NCBI GenBank assembly: GCA_049999725.1
Contig: JBNGIS010016943.1
Location: 1 to 62,951, forward strand
DNA: 62,951 nucleotides
Origin: Haplomitrium mnioides
Lineage: Eukaryota > Marchantiophyta > Haplomitriopsida > Calobryales
Reading direction: 5' to 3'
Under the pieces are notes generated by a model that searched no databases, was not told where the DNA came from, and worked only from the letters and a program-made list of their open reading frames with translations. Below are positions 10,060-21,649 of this stretch, in pieces; within the stretch, counting starts at the first letter, position 1, and the number at the start of each line of letters is the position of its first letter. Both the position numbers and the translations under genes were made by a program.

Positions 10060-12212
10060 GTGAGATCCATGATAGTAATGGATTAAAGAGGTCATGCAAT
10101 AGTCCACTGAATCAAACCCTGATGAGAACAGAGTGAGGGAAGAAAATCAAAACCATGCAAGGGAAGAGAGGTTACTGAAGCGAGTTGGAGTTAATCTCCA
10201 ATACTGGGAGGTTCGTAGGGAATCTAGACAAGTGTTAGAGAACTGTTGGTTAGGACAAATTGGGAGTGAAGAAAGGAGTGTCCTTTTCAGTAGTCCAGTT
10301 CAAGAGCTTAGATTTGGGACACCTCCGTACACATCTAATATCCATAGAAATTGAGAGGATTCGGAAACTAGTTCCTCATCTAGGCCTTTGTTTTTGTAGA
10401 CTGTAGGTTTAGTATTTGCAAGACCAGCAACGGTAGAAGAACAAGTAGCTTCAGATGGTAGGACTAACCTATTTAAGAGAAATTCTAATGATCCTACTAG
10501 TGCGGAACTCCCTCTATCTAGGTTATTACCAAGACTTGTAGCTAGTTTAGAAACTTCTAGTTCAGAGCCAATAGACAATTTTCCAGTAGATAATACCTAT
10601 TTCAATGCAAGCAGCCATCCTGTAACTCCACATTTGTTAATGACACCTACTCATTCTCAAATTTCTTACTTACAACCAGTGACTGGTAGTGTTAAGATGT
10701 CAGGACCAGGATCAGTAGTTGGAGGTTCTTTAGAGAAGACCCGAATGAAGTTTAAAGTATTTAAAGGGAAAAGAAGAGGGGACATGGATGCCTAGGTGAA
10801 ACAGTTTGAGAGTATCAGTCAAGCCAATAATGAAGATAATGCCTTTGATCATCTGAAAATGATCAAAGCGTAACTCGGAGGGAAGGCACAAGATTGGTAT
10901 ACCAGTTTAATATACCCAACCTGGATTTCTTTTAGGGATGCATTGATAACTGAATTCAAGGGAGCAGCCTACTCTACCAGATTGCTTACGAAGCTATCTA
11001 AGATTAAAAAGAGAAAGAGGGAATCTGTGAGGCGATACAACTAGCGTTTTAAGCTAATGTAACAAAAGCTGGCTATGCCCAACAATCCCCAGGTTGAATT
11101 AGAATGGAACTTGAAAGGGCTGTGTAAGAAGGAAAGTTGTTATGTATGTCAGATAGGAGCAGCTACACTAGCTGCAGTAGTGGTTGTGGTAGAAGTGTAT
11201 GAGACAACCCAGCTGGTGGAAAAAGTATCTTCCTCGTCTGCTGAGTCATCTGATTCTAGTAAAGGCAGAAGAAGAAGAAGAAAGAAAGATAAGAAGGCCA
11301 AGAGAAAGAAGAAGGGTAAGAAGAGGGAGACTTCTTGTAGCTCTTCTGACTCTGAATCTAGTAAGGAAACTATGACATAATCTCTTACTTCCTCTAAATC
11401 TGAGAAGGAGAAGAAAAAGACTTCAAAGAAGAAATCAAGTACTCGTCTAGGGAAGGAGGCAATGGACCAGCTTACTAGGGAGTTGGAGAGGTTGGCAGTT
11501 AGGCAAGCTGCTAAGCAAGTAAATAGGAGACGGATTCCTACGCAGCGTGCTAACATGTGGTGTACTCAATGTAAGAAACAAGGGCATATAGAACCAAAGT
11601 GTTGGTACCCAACCAATGCTAGATTTGTCAGTACATGAGGGTATTGGGTTGAAGATGGGCAAGAGGATTATTCAATGTGGGATCTTAGCCAGCTCTGTTA
11701 TATAGTACAACAAGATAGGGGTCGACTGTTGGAGCGTATGTATCCATCCTCTCAACTAGTATTTCCTTACCCAATGGTAGGACATGTAGTTCAAAACCAC
11801 AGTCAACCTGATTCTTATCCAGCAGGACAAGCATTGAGTGGTGTTCTGATAGGACAAGGGATCACAGCCCAAGGAAGGGGCATGAGGTTCACAGGTTGTT
11901 ATAACTGTGGAAGCCTGGAACATTTTGCTAGCGCATGTCTTAACCCTAGGAAGCAATTGGAGTAAGTACCATTATGTGCCAACTGTAGAAAGAGTGGACA
12001 TATTGAAGTAGAATGCCCAAAACCGCCAGTAACCAAGATGTTAGTGAAATATATGGAAACCAATGTTGCTCCACTAGAAGAGCAATTGAGACTAGTGGAA
12101 ACTGATGCGAACGATGTCAAGTGTTACAAAGTACACACCAAGGCCCAACAAAATCTTAGAAAAGAGAAGGAACTACTAAAAGGTAAGAAAGATAAAATTC
12201 ATAAACCAGCTC
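10060..12212 (+). pseudogene. gag of element E with three zinc knuckles
   Basis: Gag would form the cytoplasmic virus-like particle and bind RNA. An N-terminal charged part (REENQNHAREERLLKR, about 10135) leads to a Retrotrans_gag-like block at 10740-11060 (MKFKVFKGKRRGDMDA, LGGKAQDWYTSL, YSTRLLTKLSKIKKRKRESV). A Ser-rich and then Lys/Arg-rich stretch lies at 11230-11345. Three CCHC knuckles follow: CTQCKKQGHIEPKC (about 11565), CYNCGSLEHFASAC (about 11898) and CANCRKSGHIEVEC (about 11979). At least six stops interrupt it (for example about 10795, 11041, 11379, 11635, 11962). The end is cut at 12212 by the D LTR. Confidence 0.85.
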
Positions 12213-13386
12213 TGTGAAGCTAGAGGCTTCGCCGGTTTCTCCTCATGTGACTTTGATGTTGAGTGCACATTGAATATGAGTGGTGGGTTGAAGTATGGCT
12301 GCAATCATCAATACACAACAATATCTGCAAAGGAAGAATACTCAATACAAAAATATTCTGGAAATCCTCACTCTTTACTCCAAATGCTCTCACACAAAAC
12401 ACTCTTGCTCTCACCCTTCTAACTCTCAACACACTCCTCACTCTATGAAAGACTACTCCTCAAGTGCTTGCCCTCCAATGAGTCTTCAAAGTAGCTCCTC
12501 CAAGAGCTCCTCCAAGCGCTTCTCCAAAGATCTCTCACAACTTTGAAATCTAAAATCTCCAAATGAAAACCAAGTCCAAACTCCACCTCCTCTCCTCTCT
12601 TCTCCTCCTCCTTATATACTAGTCTAGATAATTACTAGGAGTAAAACTAAATATTCTATCACCCTAGGTAAAGAATCTATGGTGATTATCTTTCTAATTA
12701 TTAATTCCTACAAGTGCTCCTCAAGTATCTCCACCTTTTGTTTTCTTCTTCAAGAAGAAGCTTCTCATTTGGAGCTTCTCTTGTCAAAGAATCTCAACAA
12801 TTGGTCCAAGACTTTTCTACCTTGTATTTGTCCCTACAAACAATTCCTAAGATGATACTTCAAGATGCCCTCAAAGAATAAGTCAAAGAACAAATTGACT
12901 TTTCTTGACTTTTCTCCTCTTTAGCCTATTCTAGAAGAATCTCTATTAAACCATTAATACTAAGTCAATTTGCCTGTACTATACCTTGTTGGAAAGCTTG
13001 TCAAGTAATCTTTCTACCCATATAATAATATTTGTATTTTGTAATTTGTAGATACTCTCTGTTTTGACTGTTCTGCAACTCTTTTTTGTAACTTTGATTG
13101 GTTATAACTTCCGGTTTACAAGAGCTTTTTCACCTCTGTAAATTTTTACTAATTATTTAACCAATATTATATTCCTCTAAAAAAATATCAGCTGCCAAAA
13201 ATTTTTAGTAAGAACAAAATTTACTCTGTACTCAATTCTACACATATTAAAGAAAACCGATCAAATCTAAGTTTCTCCTAATAACTTCTAAGTCTTCTCC
13301 ATACTTCATCAAAATGCATCCCATTCTATGATAGTGTTCTAATCTCATTAAAATTCTCTCAAACCACCTCATGCCTTCACAGTTCA
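12213..13386 (-). repeat. Solo LTR of family D nested in element E
   Basis: A 1.17-kb LTR with ends TGTGAAGCTAG and CACAGTTCA (TG...CA on either strand) splits E gag from protease. It matches 39267-40266 and the first 218 bp match 36413-36630. Orientation follows the D element, whose genes read on the minus strand. A TATA box on the minus strand (TATATAAGG, about 12613-12621) lies in its middle. The flanking pentamers AGCTC and ACAAG do not match, so no target duplication is visible. Confidence 0.88.
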
Positions 13387-14270
13387 ACAAGATACACGTA
13401 TACAGTTTGATGTTTAGAATCTTGATTATGATCGATATGATCCTAAGTATTAGAGTGCACTCAAGGATTTTAGGGGAGAAGTTCAGCAAGGTCTGCAAGA
13501 ACAGATTGATAAAACCCAGAAATAGGCTAAAGCCAAGGCAGCTCTTGCAAAATAGGAAGAAGAGCGAAGAGTGCACTTTGCTCCTGGGCTAAAGACAAAG
13601 AGGGTAAGCCAACACTACCTGGAGATTTTACAGCGGTAAAGGTAGATGAAAAAGAAAGGGGGTACGATATAGCCCATGACCTTAGAGATAGACTGGCTAA
13701 TATCACAATTGAGCAAGTTCTCGAGTTGTCAGCTCCACAAAGGAAATGTTTGAGGGGGCTATCATCTGCTCAAAGAAGGAGATATTCTTTCCCTCCTGTA
13801 CACACTTTTCCTGAACTAATGGACATTGGTACAGAGGTACCTCATTCTTCTCTGAAATCAGACCTGCTTCATGAGTACGGACCTCCAAAGATTGAAATTT
13901 TGATTAATGATTGTTATTTGAAAGATGTGCCAGTGGATGGAGGGTCTAGCAAGAACACTATAGTGTTATAAGCTCCGCAGGTTCTAAGTTTTACTAGTTT
14001 AGAAAAGACTCCACAAATTCTGCAGTTGGCAGACCAAAGGAGGTTGATGGCAAAAGGTGTTTTGACTGGTGTTAATACGATAATTGGGGGAAAAGTTTTT
14101 GTACTAGACTATACAGTGATTGATCCACAATCTAGATCAACATATATGGTATTGTTGGGACAGCCTTGGCTGTGCCAAGCTAGAGTCATAGAGGATTGGG
14201 GACGAAAAGAGGTTCGATTTGGGAGGAAGCCTAGAGTGGTGCTGCCATGGATCCAACCAGCGTACTAAGG
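13387..14270 (+). pseudogene. Protease region of element E
   Basis: After the nested LTR the frame resumes with a charged linker (SALKDFRGEVQQGLQEQIDK, EEERRVHFAPG). A retropepsin-like domain follows: the active site reads PVDGGSSKN (about 13930-13957, DGGS where retropepsins have D-S/T-G) and the flap/core reads MVLLGQPWLCQARVI (about 14148). It would cut the Gag-Pol polyprotein. Four or more stops are TAG at positions expected to be Gln (for example about 13437, 13458, 13527, 13551). Confidence 0.8.
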
Positions 14271-16100
14271 TGAAACCCAATCTTTAACCAACTATACTTC
14301 TGATTTTTTTGGATATGCATGAAAGTTCAGTTTATGAATACAGCCAAAGGGTTCTGAATGAACTAAGGACTGAGACAACCAAGAATAAGGTGATTATGTC
14401 TCTGTTGAAACTAGAAGAAGATTTCTGCGCAGAAGTTCAAGCGGTAAGTGGATTTGTTGAGGGGGTGTCAGATGAGGAGTTCATAAATTAGAGTCAAAAC
14501 CATCATGAACATCAAGTTGTTCATATGATGGCTCTAATTCCTTTCCCTTCTGAAAAAGATCCTGAAGTCTTTTTAGAAAAGTTGAAACCTGAAAACATTG
14601 TAAGTGCTCAGCAGTACGTTCCCTTGAAGGTTGGGGGAACCGATATTGACAAAAAAAATTCTTGATATCTAGTGATTTGTCAGAATTAGAACTATGGGAG
14701 TACGAAAAATTATTGCAAGATAACCTGGATGTATTTGCCTGGTCTTATGAAGATCTGAAAGGAATGCTTCCAGAATTGTGTGACCATCGAATCTATCTCA
14801 AGGAGGATGCCATCCCAATAAGACAAAGGCAGTATGCTCTTAATCCAAAGTACTTGCTATTGGTTAAAGAGGAGCTGGAAAAGTTATAAAAGGTAAATTT
14901 TATTTATCCAATCCCTTATAGTGAGTGGGTGTCATCTATAGTAATTTTTATGAAAAAGAACTGAAACATTAGAGTTTGCCAGGATTTTTGACGTTTGAAC
15001 TTAGCAACCAAGAAGGATTTTTATCCTCTGCCTTTCAATGATACCATCTTAGATTAGGTAGCAGGAAATGAATGCTATTCTTTCTTAGATGGGTTTTCAG
15101 GTTATAACCAGATCAGCATTCATCCTTCAGATCGAGAGAAAACGACCTTTACGACAGATTGGGGTACTTTTGCATATAATGTCATGCTATTTAGACTTTG
15201 CAATGCACCTACTACATTTCAGCAGGCAATGAAAAATATTTTTAAACCTTATCTGAGGGAGTTTATAGAGATTTTCTTAGATGATTTTTGTGTGTATGGC
15301 AACAAGGAGGACCACCATGAACATCTGCGAAAACTTTTGAGCAGTGTAGATGGGGTAGGTTAGGCCTTCATCCTGAGAAATGTTTTCTAGCTATGAAAGA
15401 AGGAGTTTTACTAGGACAAAGAGCATCACAATGAGGGATAGAAGTAGATGTCGATAAAGTTAAGGTAATTCAGTCTATCTCTATACCTACTAATGTCACA
15501 ATGGTTAGAGAGTTCTTGGGAGTGATAGGGTATTACAAAAGATTTATCGAAGAGTATGCATGGATTGCTACTCCTCAGACATATTTGTTGAAGACAGATC
15601 AGTTGTTCTAGTGGGCACTAGAGTGTCAGAAGTCATTTGAGAGGCTTAAGGAGAAGGTGATTACAGCTTCTATCTTACGACCTCGAGACTAGAGCAAGAA
15701 GTTCTATGTGTACGTGGATGTTTCAGCCCATGCCATGGGAAGTGTTTTAAGTTAGAAAGATTATGGTTCAAAGGACCATGCCATTTACTATGCCAACCAG
15801 AAGTTGTCCTCAACAGAGAAGAACTACTCGGTTACCGAGCAAGAAGCGTTGGGGCTGGTCTATTCGGTCATAAAATTTCGCCATTACCTTCTAGGGTATC
15901 CTTTTGTATTTCATGTGGACCATAAATCTTTAAAGTATCTGGTTAATAAGCCAAACTTGTCAAGACGATTGGCAAGGTGGATGTTGCTATTGTAGGAATT
16001 CAAATTTGAAGTTGATGTGTAGCCAAGTAAGACCCAGAGTAATGCAAATTTTCTGTCACGAATACCGAGAAGAATAGCAAAAGAAGGGGAGTGGGATGAG
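14271..16100 (+). pseudogene. Reverse transcriptase and RNase H of element E
   Basis: The linker FAWSYEDLKGMLPELCDHRI (about 14740) is the standard lead-in to plant gypsy RT. RT motifs follow: RVCQDF and YPLPFNDTIL (about 14970-15050), SFLDGFSGYNQISIHP (about 15078), FLDDFCVYG (about 15275, catalytic xxDD), then GVIGYYKRFIEEYAWIA (about 15520). RNase H starts near 15690 (YVYVDVSAHAMGSVL) and contains KLSSTEKNYSVTEQEALGLV and HVDHKSLKYLV (about 15915). The catalytic Asp pair in RT survives. Stops and at least two frame changes (about 14650 and 15360) destroy the frame. Confidence 0.88.
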
Positions 16101-17240
16101 TTCCATGATGAGCTCCTATTTGCAGTAGAAGGTGACAGACCACAAGAGAGTTAGTTTTTATATCTAAAGTAGCCTCTTATACCATTTTTAAAGGAGTGTT
16201 GTATAAGTAGGGGCTAGATCTGATTCTTAGATGTTGTTTGGAAAAGAGTGAAGTCCCAAAAGTTATTTCTGCCTTCCATGATGACATTTCGGGAGGACAC
16301 TATGCTCTTAAGAATACCGTTGCTAAAATATTGACTGTGGGGTCTTGGTGGCCTACCATGTATAGGGACGTGTATTCGTATATTTCTAGATGCAACCCTT
16401 ATCAAAGAGTGGGAAAGCCCACTGCTACCAAACATTGGCCTCTTACCCCTATACTTCCTTTTGCTCCTTTCAAAAAATGGGGAATAGATTTCGTAGGTCC
16501 CATAACTCCTGTAACTTGAACTTATAGGAACATGTATATTCTGGTCTGTACGGACTATTCCATCAAGTGGGTGGAAGCGTAGGCTACGAAGAAGGACAAT
16601 GGAGCAACCGTGGCCAAATTTTTGTTCAACAATATCATCACTAGGTTTGGGTGTCCTCTGGAATCGGTAAGTGACAGAGGTACACATTTCTTGAATGGGG
16701 TTATAAAGCAGTTGACTAAGTTATATATGATTAAGCATAGGAGACTACTCATTGTAATCCTAAGGCTAATGGACATACCAAAAAAGTTAATGAGATTTTC
16801 TATACGATTCTCAATAAGATTATAGCAGCTCATTTGCCGGACTGGGATGAGAAATTATGTTATGCACTATGGGCATATCGAACTACTGAGAAGATAACTA
16901 CGAAACAAACACCATTTTATTTGGTTTATGGAATGCAATCAATAGTTCCCGTTGAGTGGTCTGTTCTTACTTTAAGTATTAGTGAGGAGTAAAGGCTTCC
17001 TAATGAGGTTAGTCTTTAGTCCAGGATGTTTGACCTGATTGAATTGGAGGAGCAGAGATTGATAGCTTTGAGAGAGACTGAAGCAGTATAGCAGAATCGA
17101 AAGGAAAGGTATGACTTAAAGATGAAACCAATCAAGATTAAAAAAGATTATTTGGTCTTGCTGTATTATAACATATATACTTTGTTTCCTGGGAAATTAC
17201 ATATGCAATTGATGGGTCTTTATATTGTGCAACAATTGTT
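16101..17240 (+). pseudogene. Integrase of element E
   Basis: The zinc-binding part reads HDDISGGHYALKNTVAKIL then C-x2-Y, so the second Cys is lost (about 16258-16400). The DDE core begins FKKWGIDFVGPI (about 16470), continues CTDYSIKWVEA and SDRGTHFLNGVIKQL (second Asp, about 16670). The HCNPKANG block with the catalytic-Glu region is frameshifted near 16750. The C-terminal part (LCYALWAYRTTEK, TPFYLVYGM, ERYDLKMKPI) runs to about 17210. No chromodomain follows. Confidence 0.88.
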
Positions 17241-17246
17241 TAATAA

Positions 17247-17274
17247 TGGGGGGGTGGGGGGCAGAGGAGAGCTA
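17247..17274 (+). other. Polypurine tract of element E
   Basis: A run of GGGGGGGTGGGGGGCAGAGG and further purines ends directly at the 3' LTR. This is where plus-strand DNA synthesis is primed. Confidence 0.85.
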
Positions 17275-17498
17275 TGTGAGAGTGCACTTCAAGGGTAAGA
17301 AACCGAAAATGATCCAAAGACAGTTGAAGTGTTACTAATGACAGCCTATGAAGGTGATGGGATGAGGAATAGAGGAATCCAACTTGTCACTCTTGGAGTA
17401 ATTGTTATGTTTTTTTGTTGTGTTGGTGACTTTGTCATTTCTAAGGGAAAGTGATAAGGACAACCTGAGGTAATAGTTACAATAAGAAAGATGATTAT

Positions 17499-17508
17499 NN
17501 NNNNNNNN
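17499..17508. other. Assembly gap (10 N)
   Basis: By comparison with 6838-6902 in the other LTR, roughly 60 bases are missing here. Confidence 0.9.
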
Positions 17509-17589
17509 AGTTAGTCAATAAGGGGAAGTTATTTGAATTAATAAAAATAAATAAATTAAAATTAAAATGGAAAAAAAATGCTAAAACCA

Positions 17590-18215
17590 TCTAAGTGTTG
17601 AAGGTTGGCCGACCTCTAAACTACCACCTAGATAGTTGAATTGTTTGAATAGTTGGAGGACAGCCAACCCTATGCTATGGACAAGGTCGATTGAATAGTT
17701 GGACCAACTCTATGCTATGGACAAGGTCCATCTAGGGGCAAAGAGAGAAGAATGAAGGTCCATTGAATAGTTGAATTGTTTGAATAGTTGGAGGACAGCC
17801 AACCCTATGCTCTGACAAGGTCCATCAAATTGTTTGAATAGTTGGAGGACAGCCAACCCTATGCTCTGACAAGGTCCATATAGGGGCAAAGAGAGACTAC
17901 CACCTAGATAGTTGAATTGTTTGAATAGTTGGAGGACAGCCAACCCTATGCTATGGACAAGGTCGATTGAATAGTTGGACCAACCCTATACTATGGACAA
18001 GGTCCATCTAGGGGCAAAGAGAGAAGAATGAATAGTTGGAGGACAGCCAACCCTATGCTATGGACAAGGTCCATCTAGGGGCAAAGAGTCCAACCCTATG
18101 CTATGGACAAGGTCCATCTAGGGGCAAAGAGAGAAGAATGAATAGTTGGAGGACAGCCAACCCTATGCTATGGACAAGGTCCATCTAGGGGCAAAGAGAG
18201 AAGAATGCGGTGGCC
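17590..18215 (+). repeat. Minisatellite inside the 3' LTR of E
   Basis: A block reading GTTGGAGGACAGCCAACCCT, then ATGCTATGGACAAGGTCCAT and CTAGGGGCAAAGAGAGAAG recurs about eight times with partial units. The 5' LTR has essentially one copy (about 7040-7110). Each unit contains the short inverted repeat GGAC...GTCC. Confidence 0.88.
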
Positions 18216-20855
18216 TTATACCCCATAAAGGAGATGCCTATCTAAAGAAGAAGAGGGAGAAGTGGTTATATACATGTTCAAGTTAGGTGGCTGGTACTTA
18301 TGGGACAAAATAGAGCTCGTGGGTGTGATGAGCAGGGCTGATTGATCTGCATGACTCAACCATGTGAAGATGGTTAAAGAAGAAGGGGCTGTGATTCAAT
18401 CCATGAACCAGACTCTCCTAGGGAAATCAGTAATTAAAAAGGAAATTGATTGAAGAGCGGCCTTCAGGGTTGGGAAAGAAATCAGTAGAGAGGGTCAGAT
18501 GTATCATTTCACATCTACTAGAGGAGCCTTAGTTGAATCGTTATTGACGGAGCCCAGAGGAGATTCTAAACTCGCCTTGTCAATTCAAATCGGTTCTATT
18601 GTTCAGAAGCAGAAATTTATTGAGGGAGCTGCTTTAGTCTTCCAATTTTTGATATATATATTCTTTGCATTCGAGGAGTGCTAACGCATTTACGAGCAAA
18701 AGGCTTTTCATGCCTACATTACTAAGCATGGAAACGTGATGCTGGCCAGTTTAGATTCAACAAGTAGCGATCAGGGATCGCTGAAGCCAGCAGAATGGAA
18801 GTGCAGATCAGCAGCAGAATAGCACGAATGAAGGACCTCGAGTATTAATTTTGAAGGGAAGTCCAAAGCGAGGACCAACCAGCAATGATCGGCCTGGTCT
18901 TATGAAGGATGAAGAAAGGCCCTTGCAAAGAATCCATTTGTGAGGAAGAAAGGAGCTGAGCGTGAATGAAGACATTGAGGAGGCTCTCCCTCTTGCGAAG
19001 TGCTTCAGGGAACTACCTGCAGCGATGAATGATCTTTGCATCGACAACCAGGTGAGGAGTCAGCCGCTGCACAAATCAAGTTATGAAGAAGAAATCGCCC
19101 TGCTGTGAGGAGCCCTGGAGAAGAAGAATTGGCCAATGAAGACAAATCTCCTTGTGAAGAATCACCTATGAAGGAAGATATGAGCGAAGAATCATCCAGC
19201 AATGAAGGCCCATGAAGGAAGAATCGACCAGCTATGTCGACGTCCAACTGTGAGGAACTGGCCAGCAGTGAGAAATTGATTTGCTACTAAGGATTGTCTG
19301 CGACGAATGCCTAGTGGAAGGATTCAAAATCGGCTATAATTGAAGAAGAATCACTCGACGATGAATATCCACGCTGCAAGGAGGCCTCAGCGATGAAGAA
19401 GAAATCAACCTGCGATGAAGTATCTATTCGAGGAGTTACAAAGTTATTCAAGGATTTACAAGTAGTATGCAGTGTTCTTGTATGGAGCTACAAAGGAACT
19501 CTTAGTAAAAAGGAGCTATGAAGAGTTCCTATATCAAGCTAGGGAAAGAGTGGTGAAGATCAAGTGGTCAAAGAAGTGATTTGTCGAAGATTCGAAGCTG
19601 TTGATTGAAAGTTTGACTTGGTACTTGTGAAAGTTCAAATTGGCATTTCAGGAAAGTTTCAAAAGGGTCATTTTGAAAAATCAAAGATAGATTTGCTGGT
19701 TGATTGAAAGTTTGATGAATGTATTGGGGAAGTTCAAAGTGGAGAGTTAGTGACTTAGTGAAGACATCTAATTTTTTCGTAAGAACTATCAAGAGTTGAT
19801 GTTCTAGTTACAAGAGGAAACTCGAATTAGCTCTGTTCCTGGATCGAGAAGAAGGATTGAAGATATAAATTAACGGGGATGATCCAGAGAGCTCTAGGCC
19901 ATGTCAAGAAACAAAGAAGGTGTGTGTTTTTAGGAGCGGGTGGTGAATAAACATTACATGTAGTACGTTAGATAGAGTAGTGTAGTTAGAAACATGTGAT
20001 TAGATAGGTTAGTGTTAGTAGTACCTATAGAAGTTGGTTTTTATTACTAGCAATAGTTAGATTACCATAGTTAGTTTGTTAGTTAGTTGTTAGATAGGGT
20101 TAGTTGTGAGGAGGCATAAGTCCAATATGCTGGCCTCACTTCCTTGGGATGAACACATGTGTATTATTATTATTATTCTCTTCATTTTATAAAGTTTCTA
20201 TTTTTCTCTTGAAGAGCCTCCTGTTTTTGAGTGCTAGTGGCAACTGCATTTGAAGACATGTGATGTGATTAGATTTGGAATGTGATTGCAGATGAAGAAT
20301 CAGCGAGCTGTGTAGTGATCAACAATGAAAAATAGACGGAATACTGGAAAGGACATAGTAGGGGAGTACTTGGGTGTATTCCTTATAACGCTTTTGTTGT
20401 TCCTATGATTTCTAAGTCGTTTGGTGGATTACTCTAAGAGTGTGTAGCAGCAAAGAGTGTGAAGGAAAAGTGGAGGTTGTACTTAGATTTCATATGTTAA
20501 TCTAGATGTGAAGGCATTCTTTTTCCTGAATTTAAAGCTTGTTGGCTGATGCATATGATAGAATAATTTGGCTGTTCAAAGAATGTTGCATTAGATTCCA
20601 GAGTTAGTAAGTAACATTGAGTAGCAGGTAGGAGCCTGTTGGTCATTGTGGAGCTGAGTGGGATTGAAGAAAGGTAAAAGCATTCTGGACCAGGTCCAGG
20701 AAGGACTGGTCTGGGAGGTTTTCGGGTTTAGTTCTCCTATAAAAACTGAAAGTTGCAGGAAATTATAAAGACAACACAAAAATGCCTTACTCCATATGGG
20801 TTCAATACATAATCAAAGTGGGTTGATTTGGAATACTCCAAAGAGGGATGGGACA

Positions 20856-20860
20856 CATTG
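20856..20860. repeat. Right target-site duplication of element E (CATTG)
   Basis: Identical to 6447-6451. Confidence 0.93.
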
Positions 20861-21649
20861 ATACATGATATCTAACTTTGCTCATATCACTTGTAGCTAC
20901 TTGGGTGCAAACCTTTCTCTAGGTTTTTCTTTTTGTTTTTCTATAAGGTTTTTTTTTCACAATGGAAAGTTTAAGTGAAATGTGTTAAAAGTTGTTAGTT
21001 TTAAAATAGTTTGGATTCTTGGTGGAGTGTTATGGTTCAATTTTTGCATTACTCCAAAAAAAGTCAAAAGCTTAGTAGAAAGATTCATAGAATGTTTTTT
21101 TCTATTATCACAGTACATAATTTGGATTTTGTTGTCGTGATTTGTACATGTTTGTATAAATGTTGAAGATGGGTTGATCACATTACCAAAATTGCAAAGG
21201 AAGGTAGAAGATGTGGATCACTCTCGAGTAGAGAACTTCTTTCAATAAGATACTAACAATCCGTAGGCTTTACAACTACGTGTATTACATTAGTCAGAAT
21301 ATATGGAAAAACATAGTCATAGGTTCGATTGGCAAGCTTCAAGTTTTGAGATTTAGTAAGGCTTTCAAGAAGGTATTTGCAACCCATGTTGACTTCAAAG
21401 AACAACTCAAAGATCATCTTTAATCTCTAGCTTTTTTTTTTATCATAGTTTTTTGTAGTTCAACTTTAATGGTTTCATTTATAAATGTTGTCCAAGATGG
21501 TTTGTAAGTAAATTATGTAGATTTTAGAAATTCTCACTCGTTATTACATGAGTTGTGATATTTGGCTAGTATATGAGAGTTCATAATGCAATGATTAGAT
21601 TTTTTATTATTTAGCTTGCATACTCATTTACGAAGGCATAATAAGTTGA
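20861..21649. other. Unassigned spacer right of element E
   Basis: AT-rich, with stops in all frames. It may hold the downstream end of the Copia remnant next to it, but I see no RNase H motif. Confidence 0.5.

Larger units (their letters stand above)
6452..20855 (+). mobile_element. Giant Ty3/gypsy retrotransposon E (Tat/Athila-like), structurally complete
   Basis: A 14.4-kb element with two LTRs of 3.3 and 3.6 kb, a tRNA-Asp-type primer site, gag, protease, RT, RNase H, integrase, a polypurine tract and a perfect CATTG duplication. The order protease-RT-RNase H-integrase is Ty3/gypsy. The long LTRs and primer site are typical of the Tat/Athila side of plant gypsy elements; no chromodomain was seen. 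The reading frame is destroyed by many stops, so it is not autonomous. In the last 120 bp the two LTRs differ at about a dozen positions by eye, suggesting an old insertion. A family D solo LTR is nested at 12213-13386. Confidence 0.95.
17275..20855 (+). repeat. 3' LTR of element E
   Basis: Starts TGTGAGAGTGCACTTCAAGG and ends GGGATGGGACA, followed by the CATTG duplication. It is longer than the 5' copy because of a local minisatellite at 17590-18215. A 10-N gap (17499-17508) hides about 60 bases that the 5' LTR shows. A TATA-like TATAAAAACT lies at about 20738. Confidence 0.93.

Noticed and set aside
11149-11556. 135-codon minus-strand frame
   Set aside because: Antisense to the Ser/Lys-rich part of E gag; the zinc knuckles and gag block fix the plus strand as coding.
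16214-16687. 157-codon minus-strand frame
   Set aside because: Exactly antisense to the E integrase, whose zinc-binding and WGIDFVGP motifs are on the plus strand.
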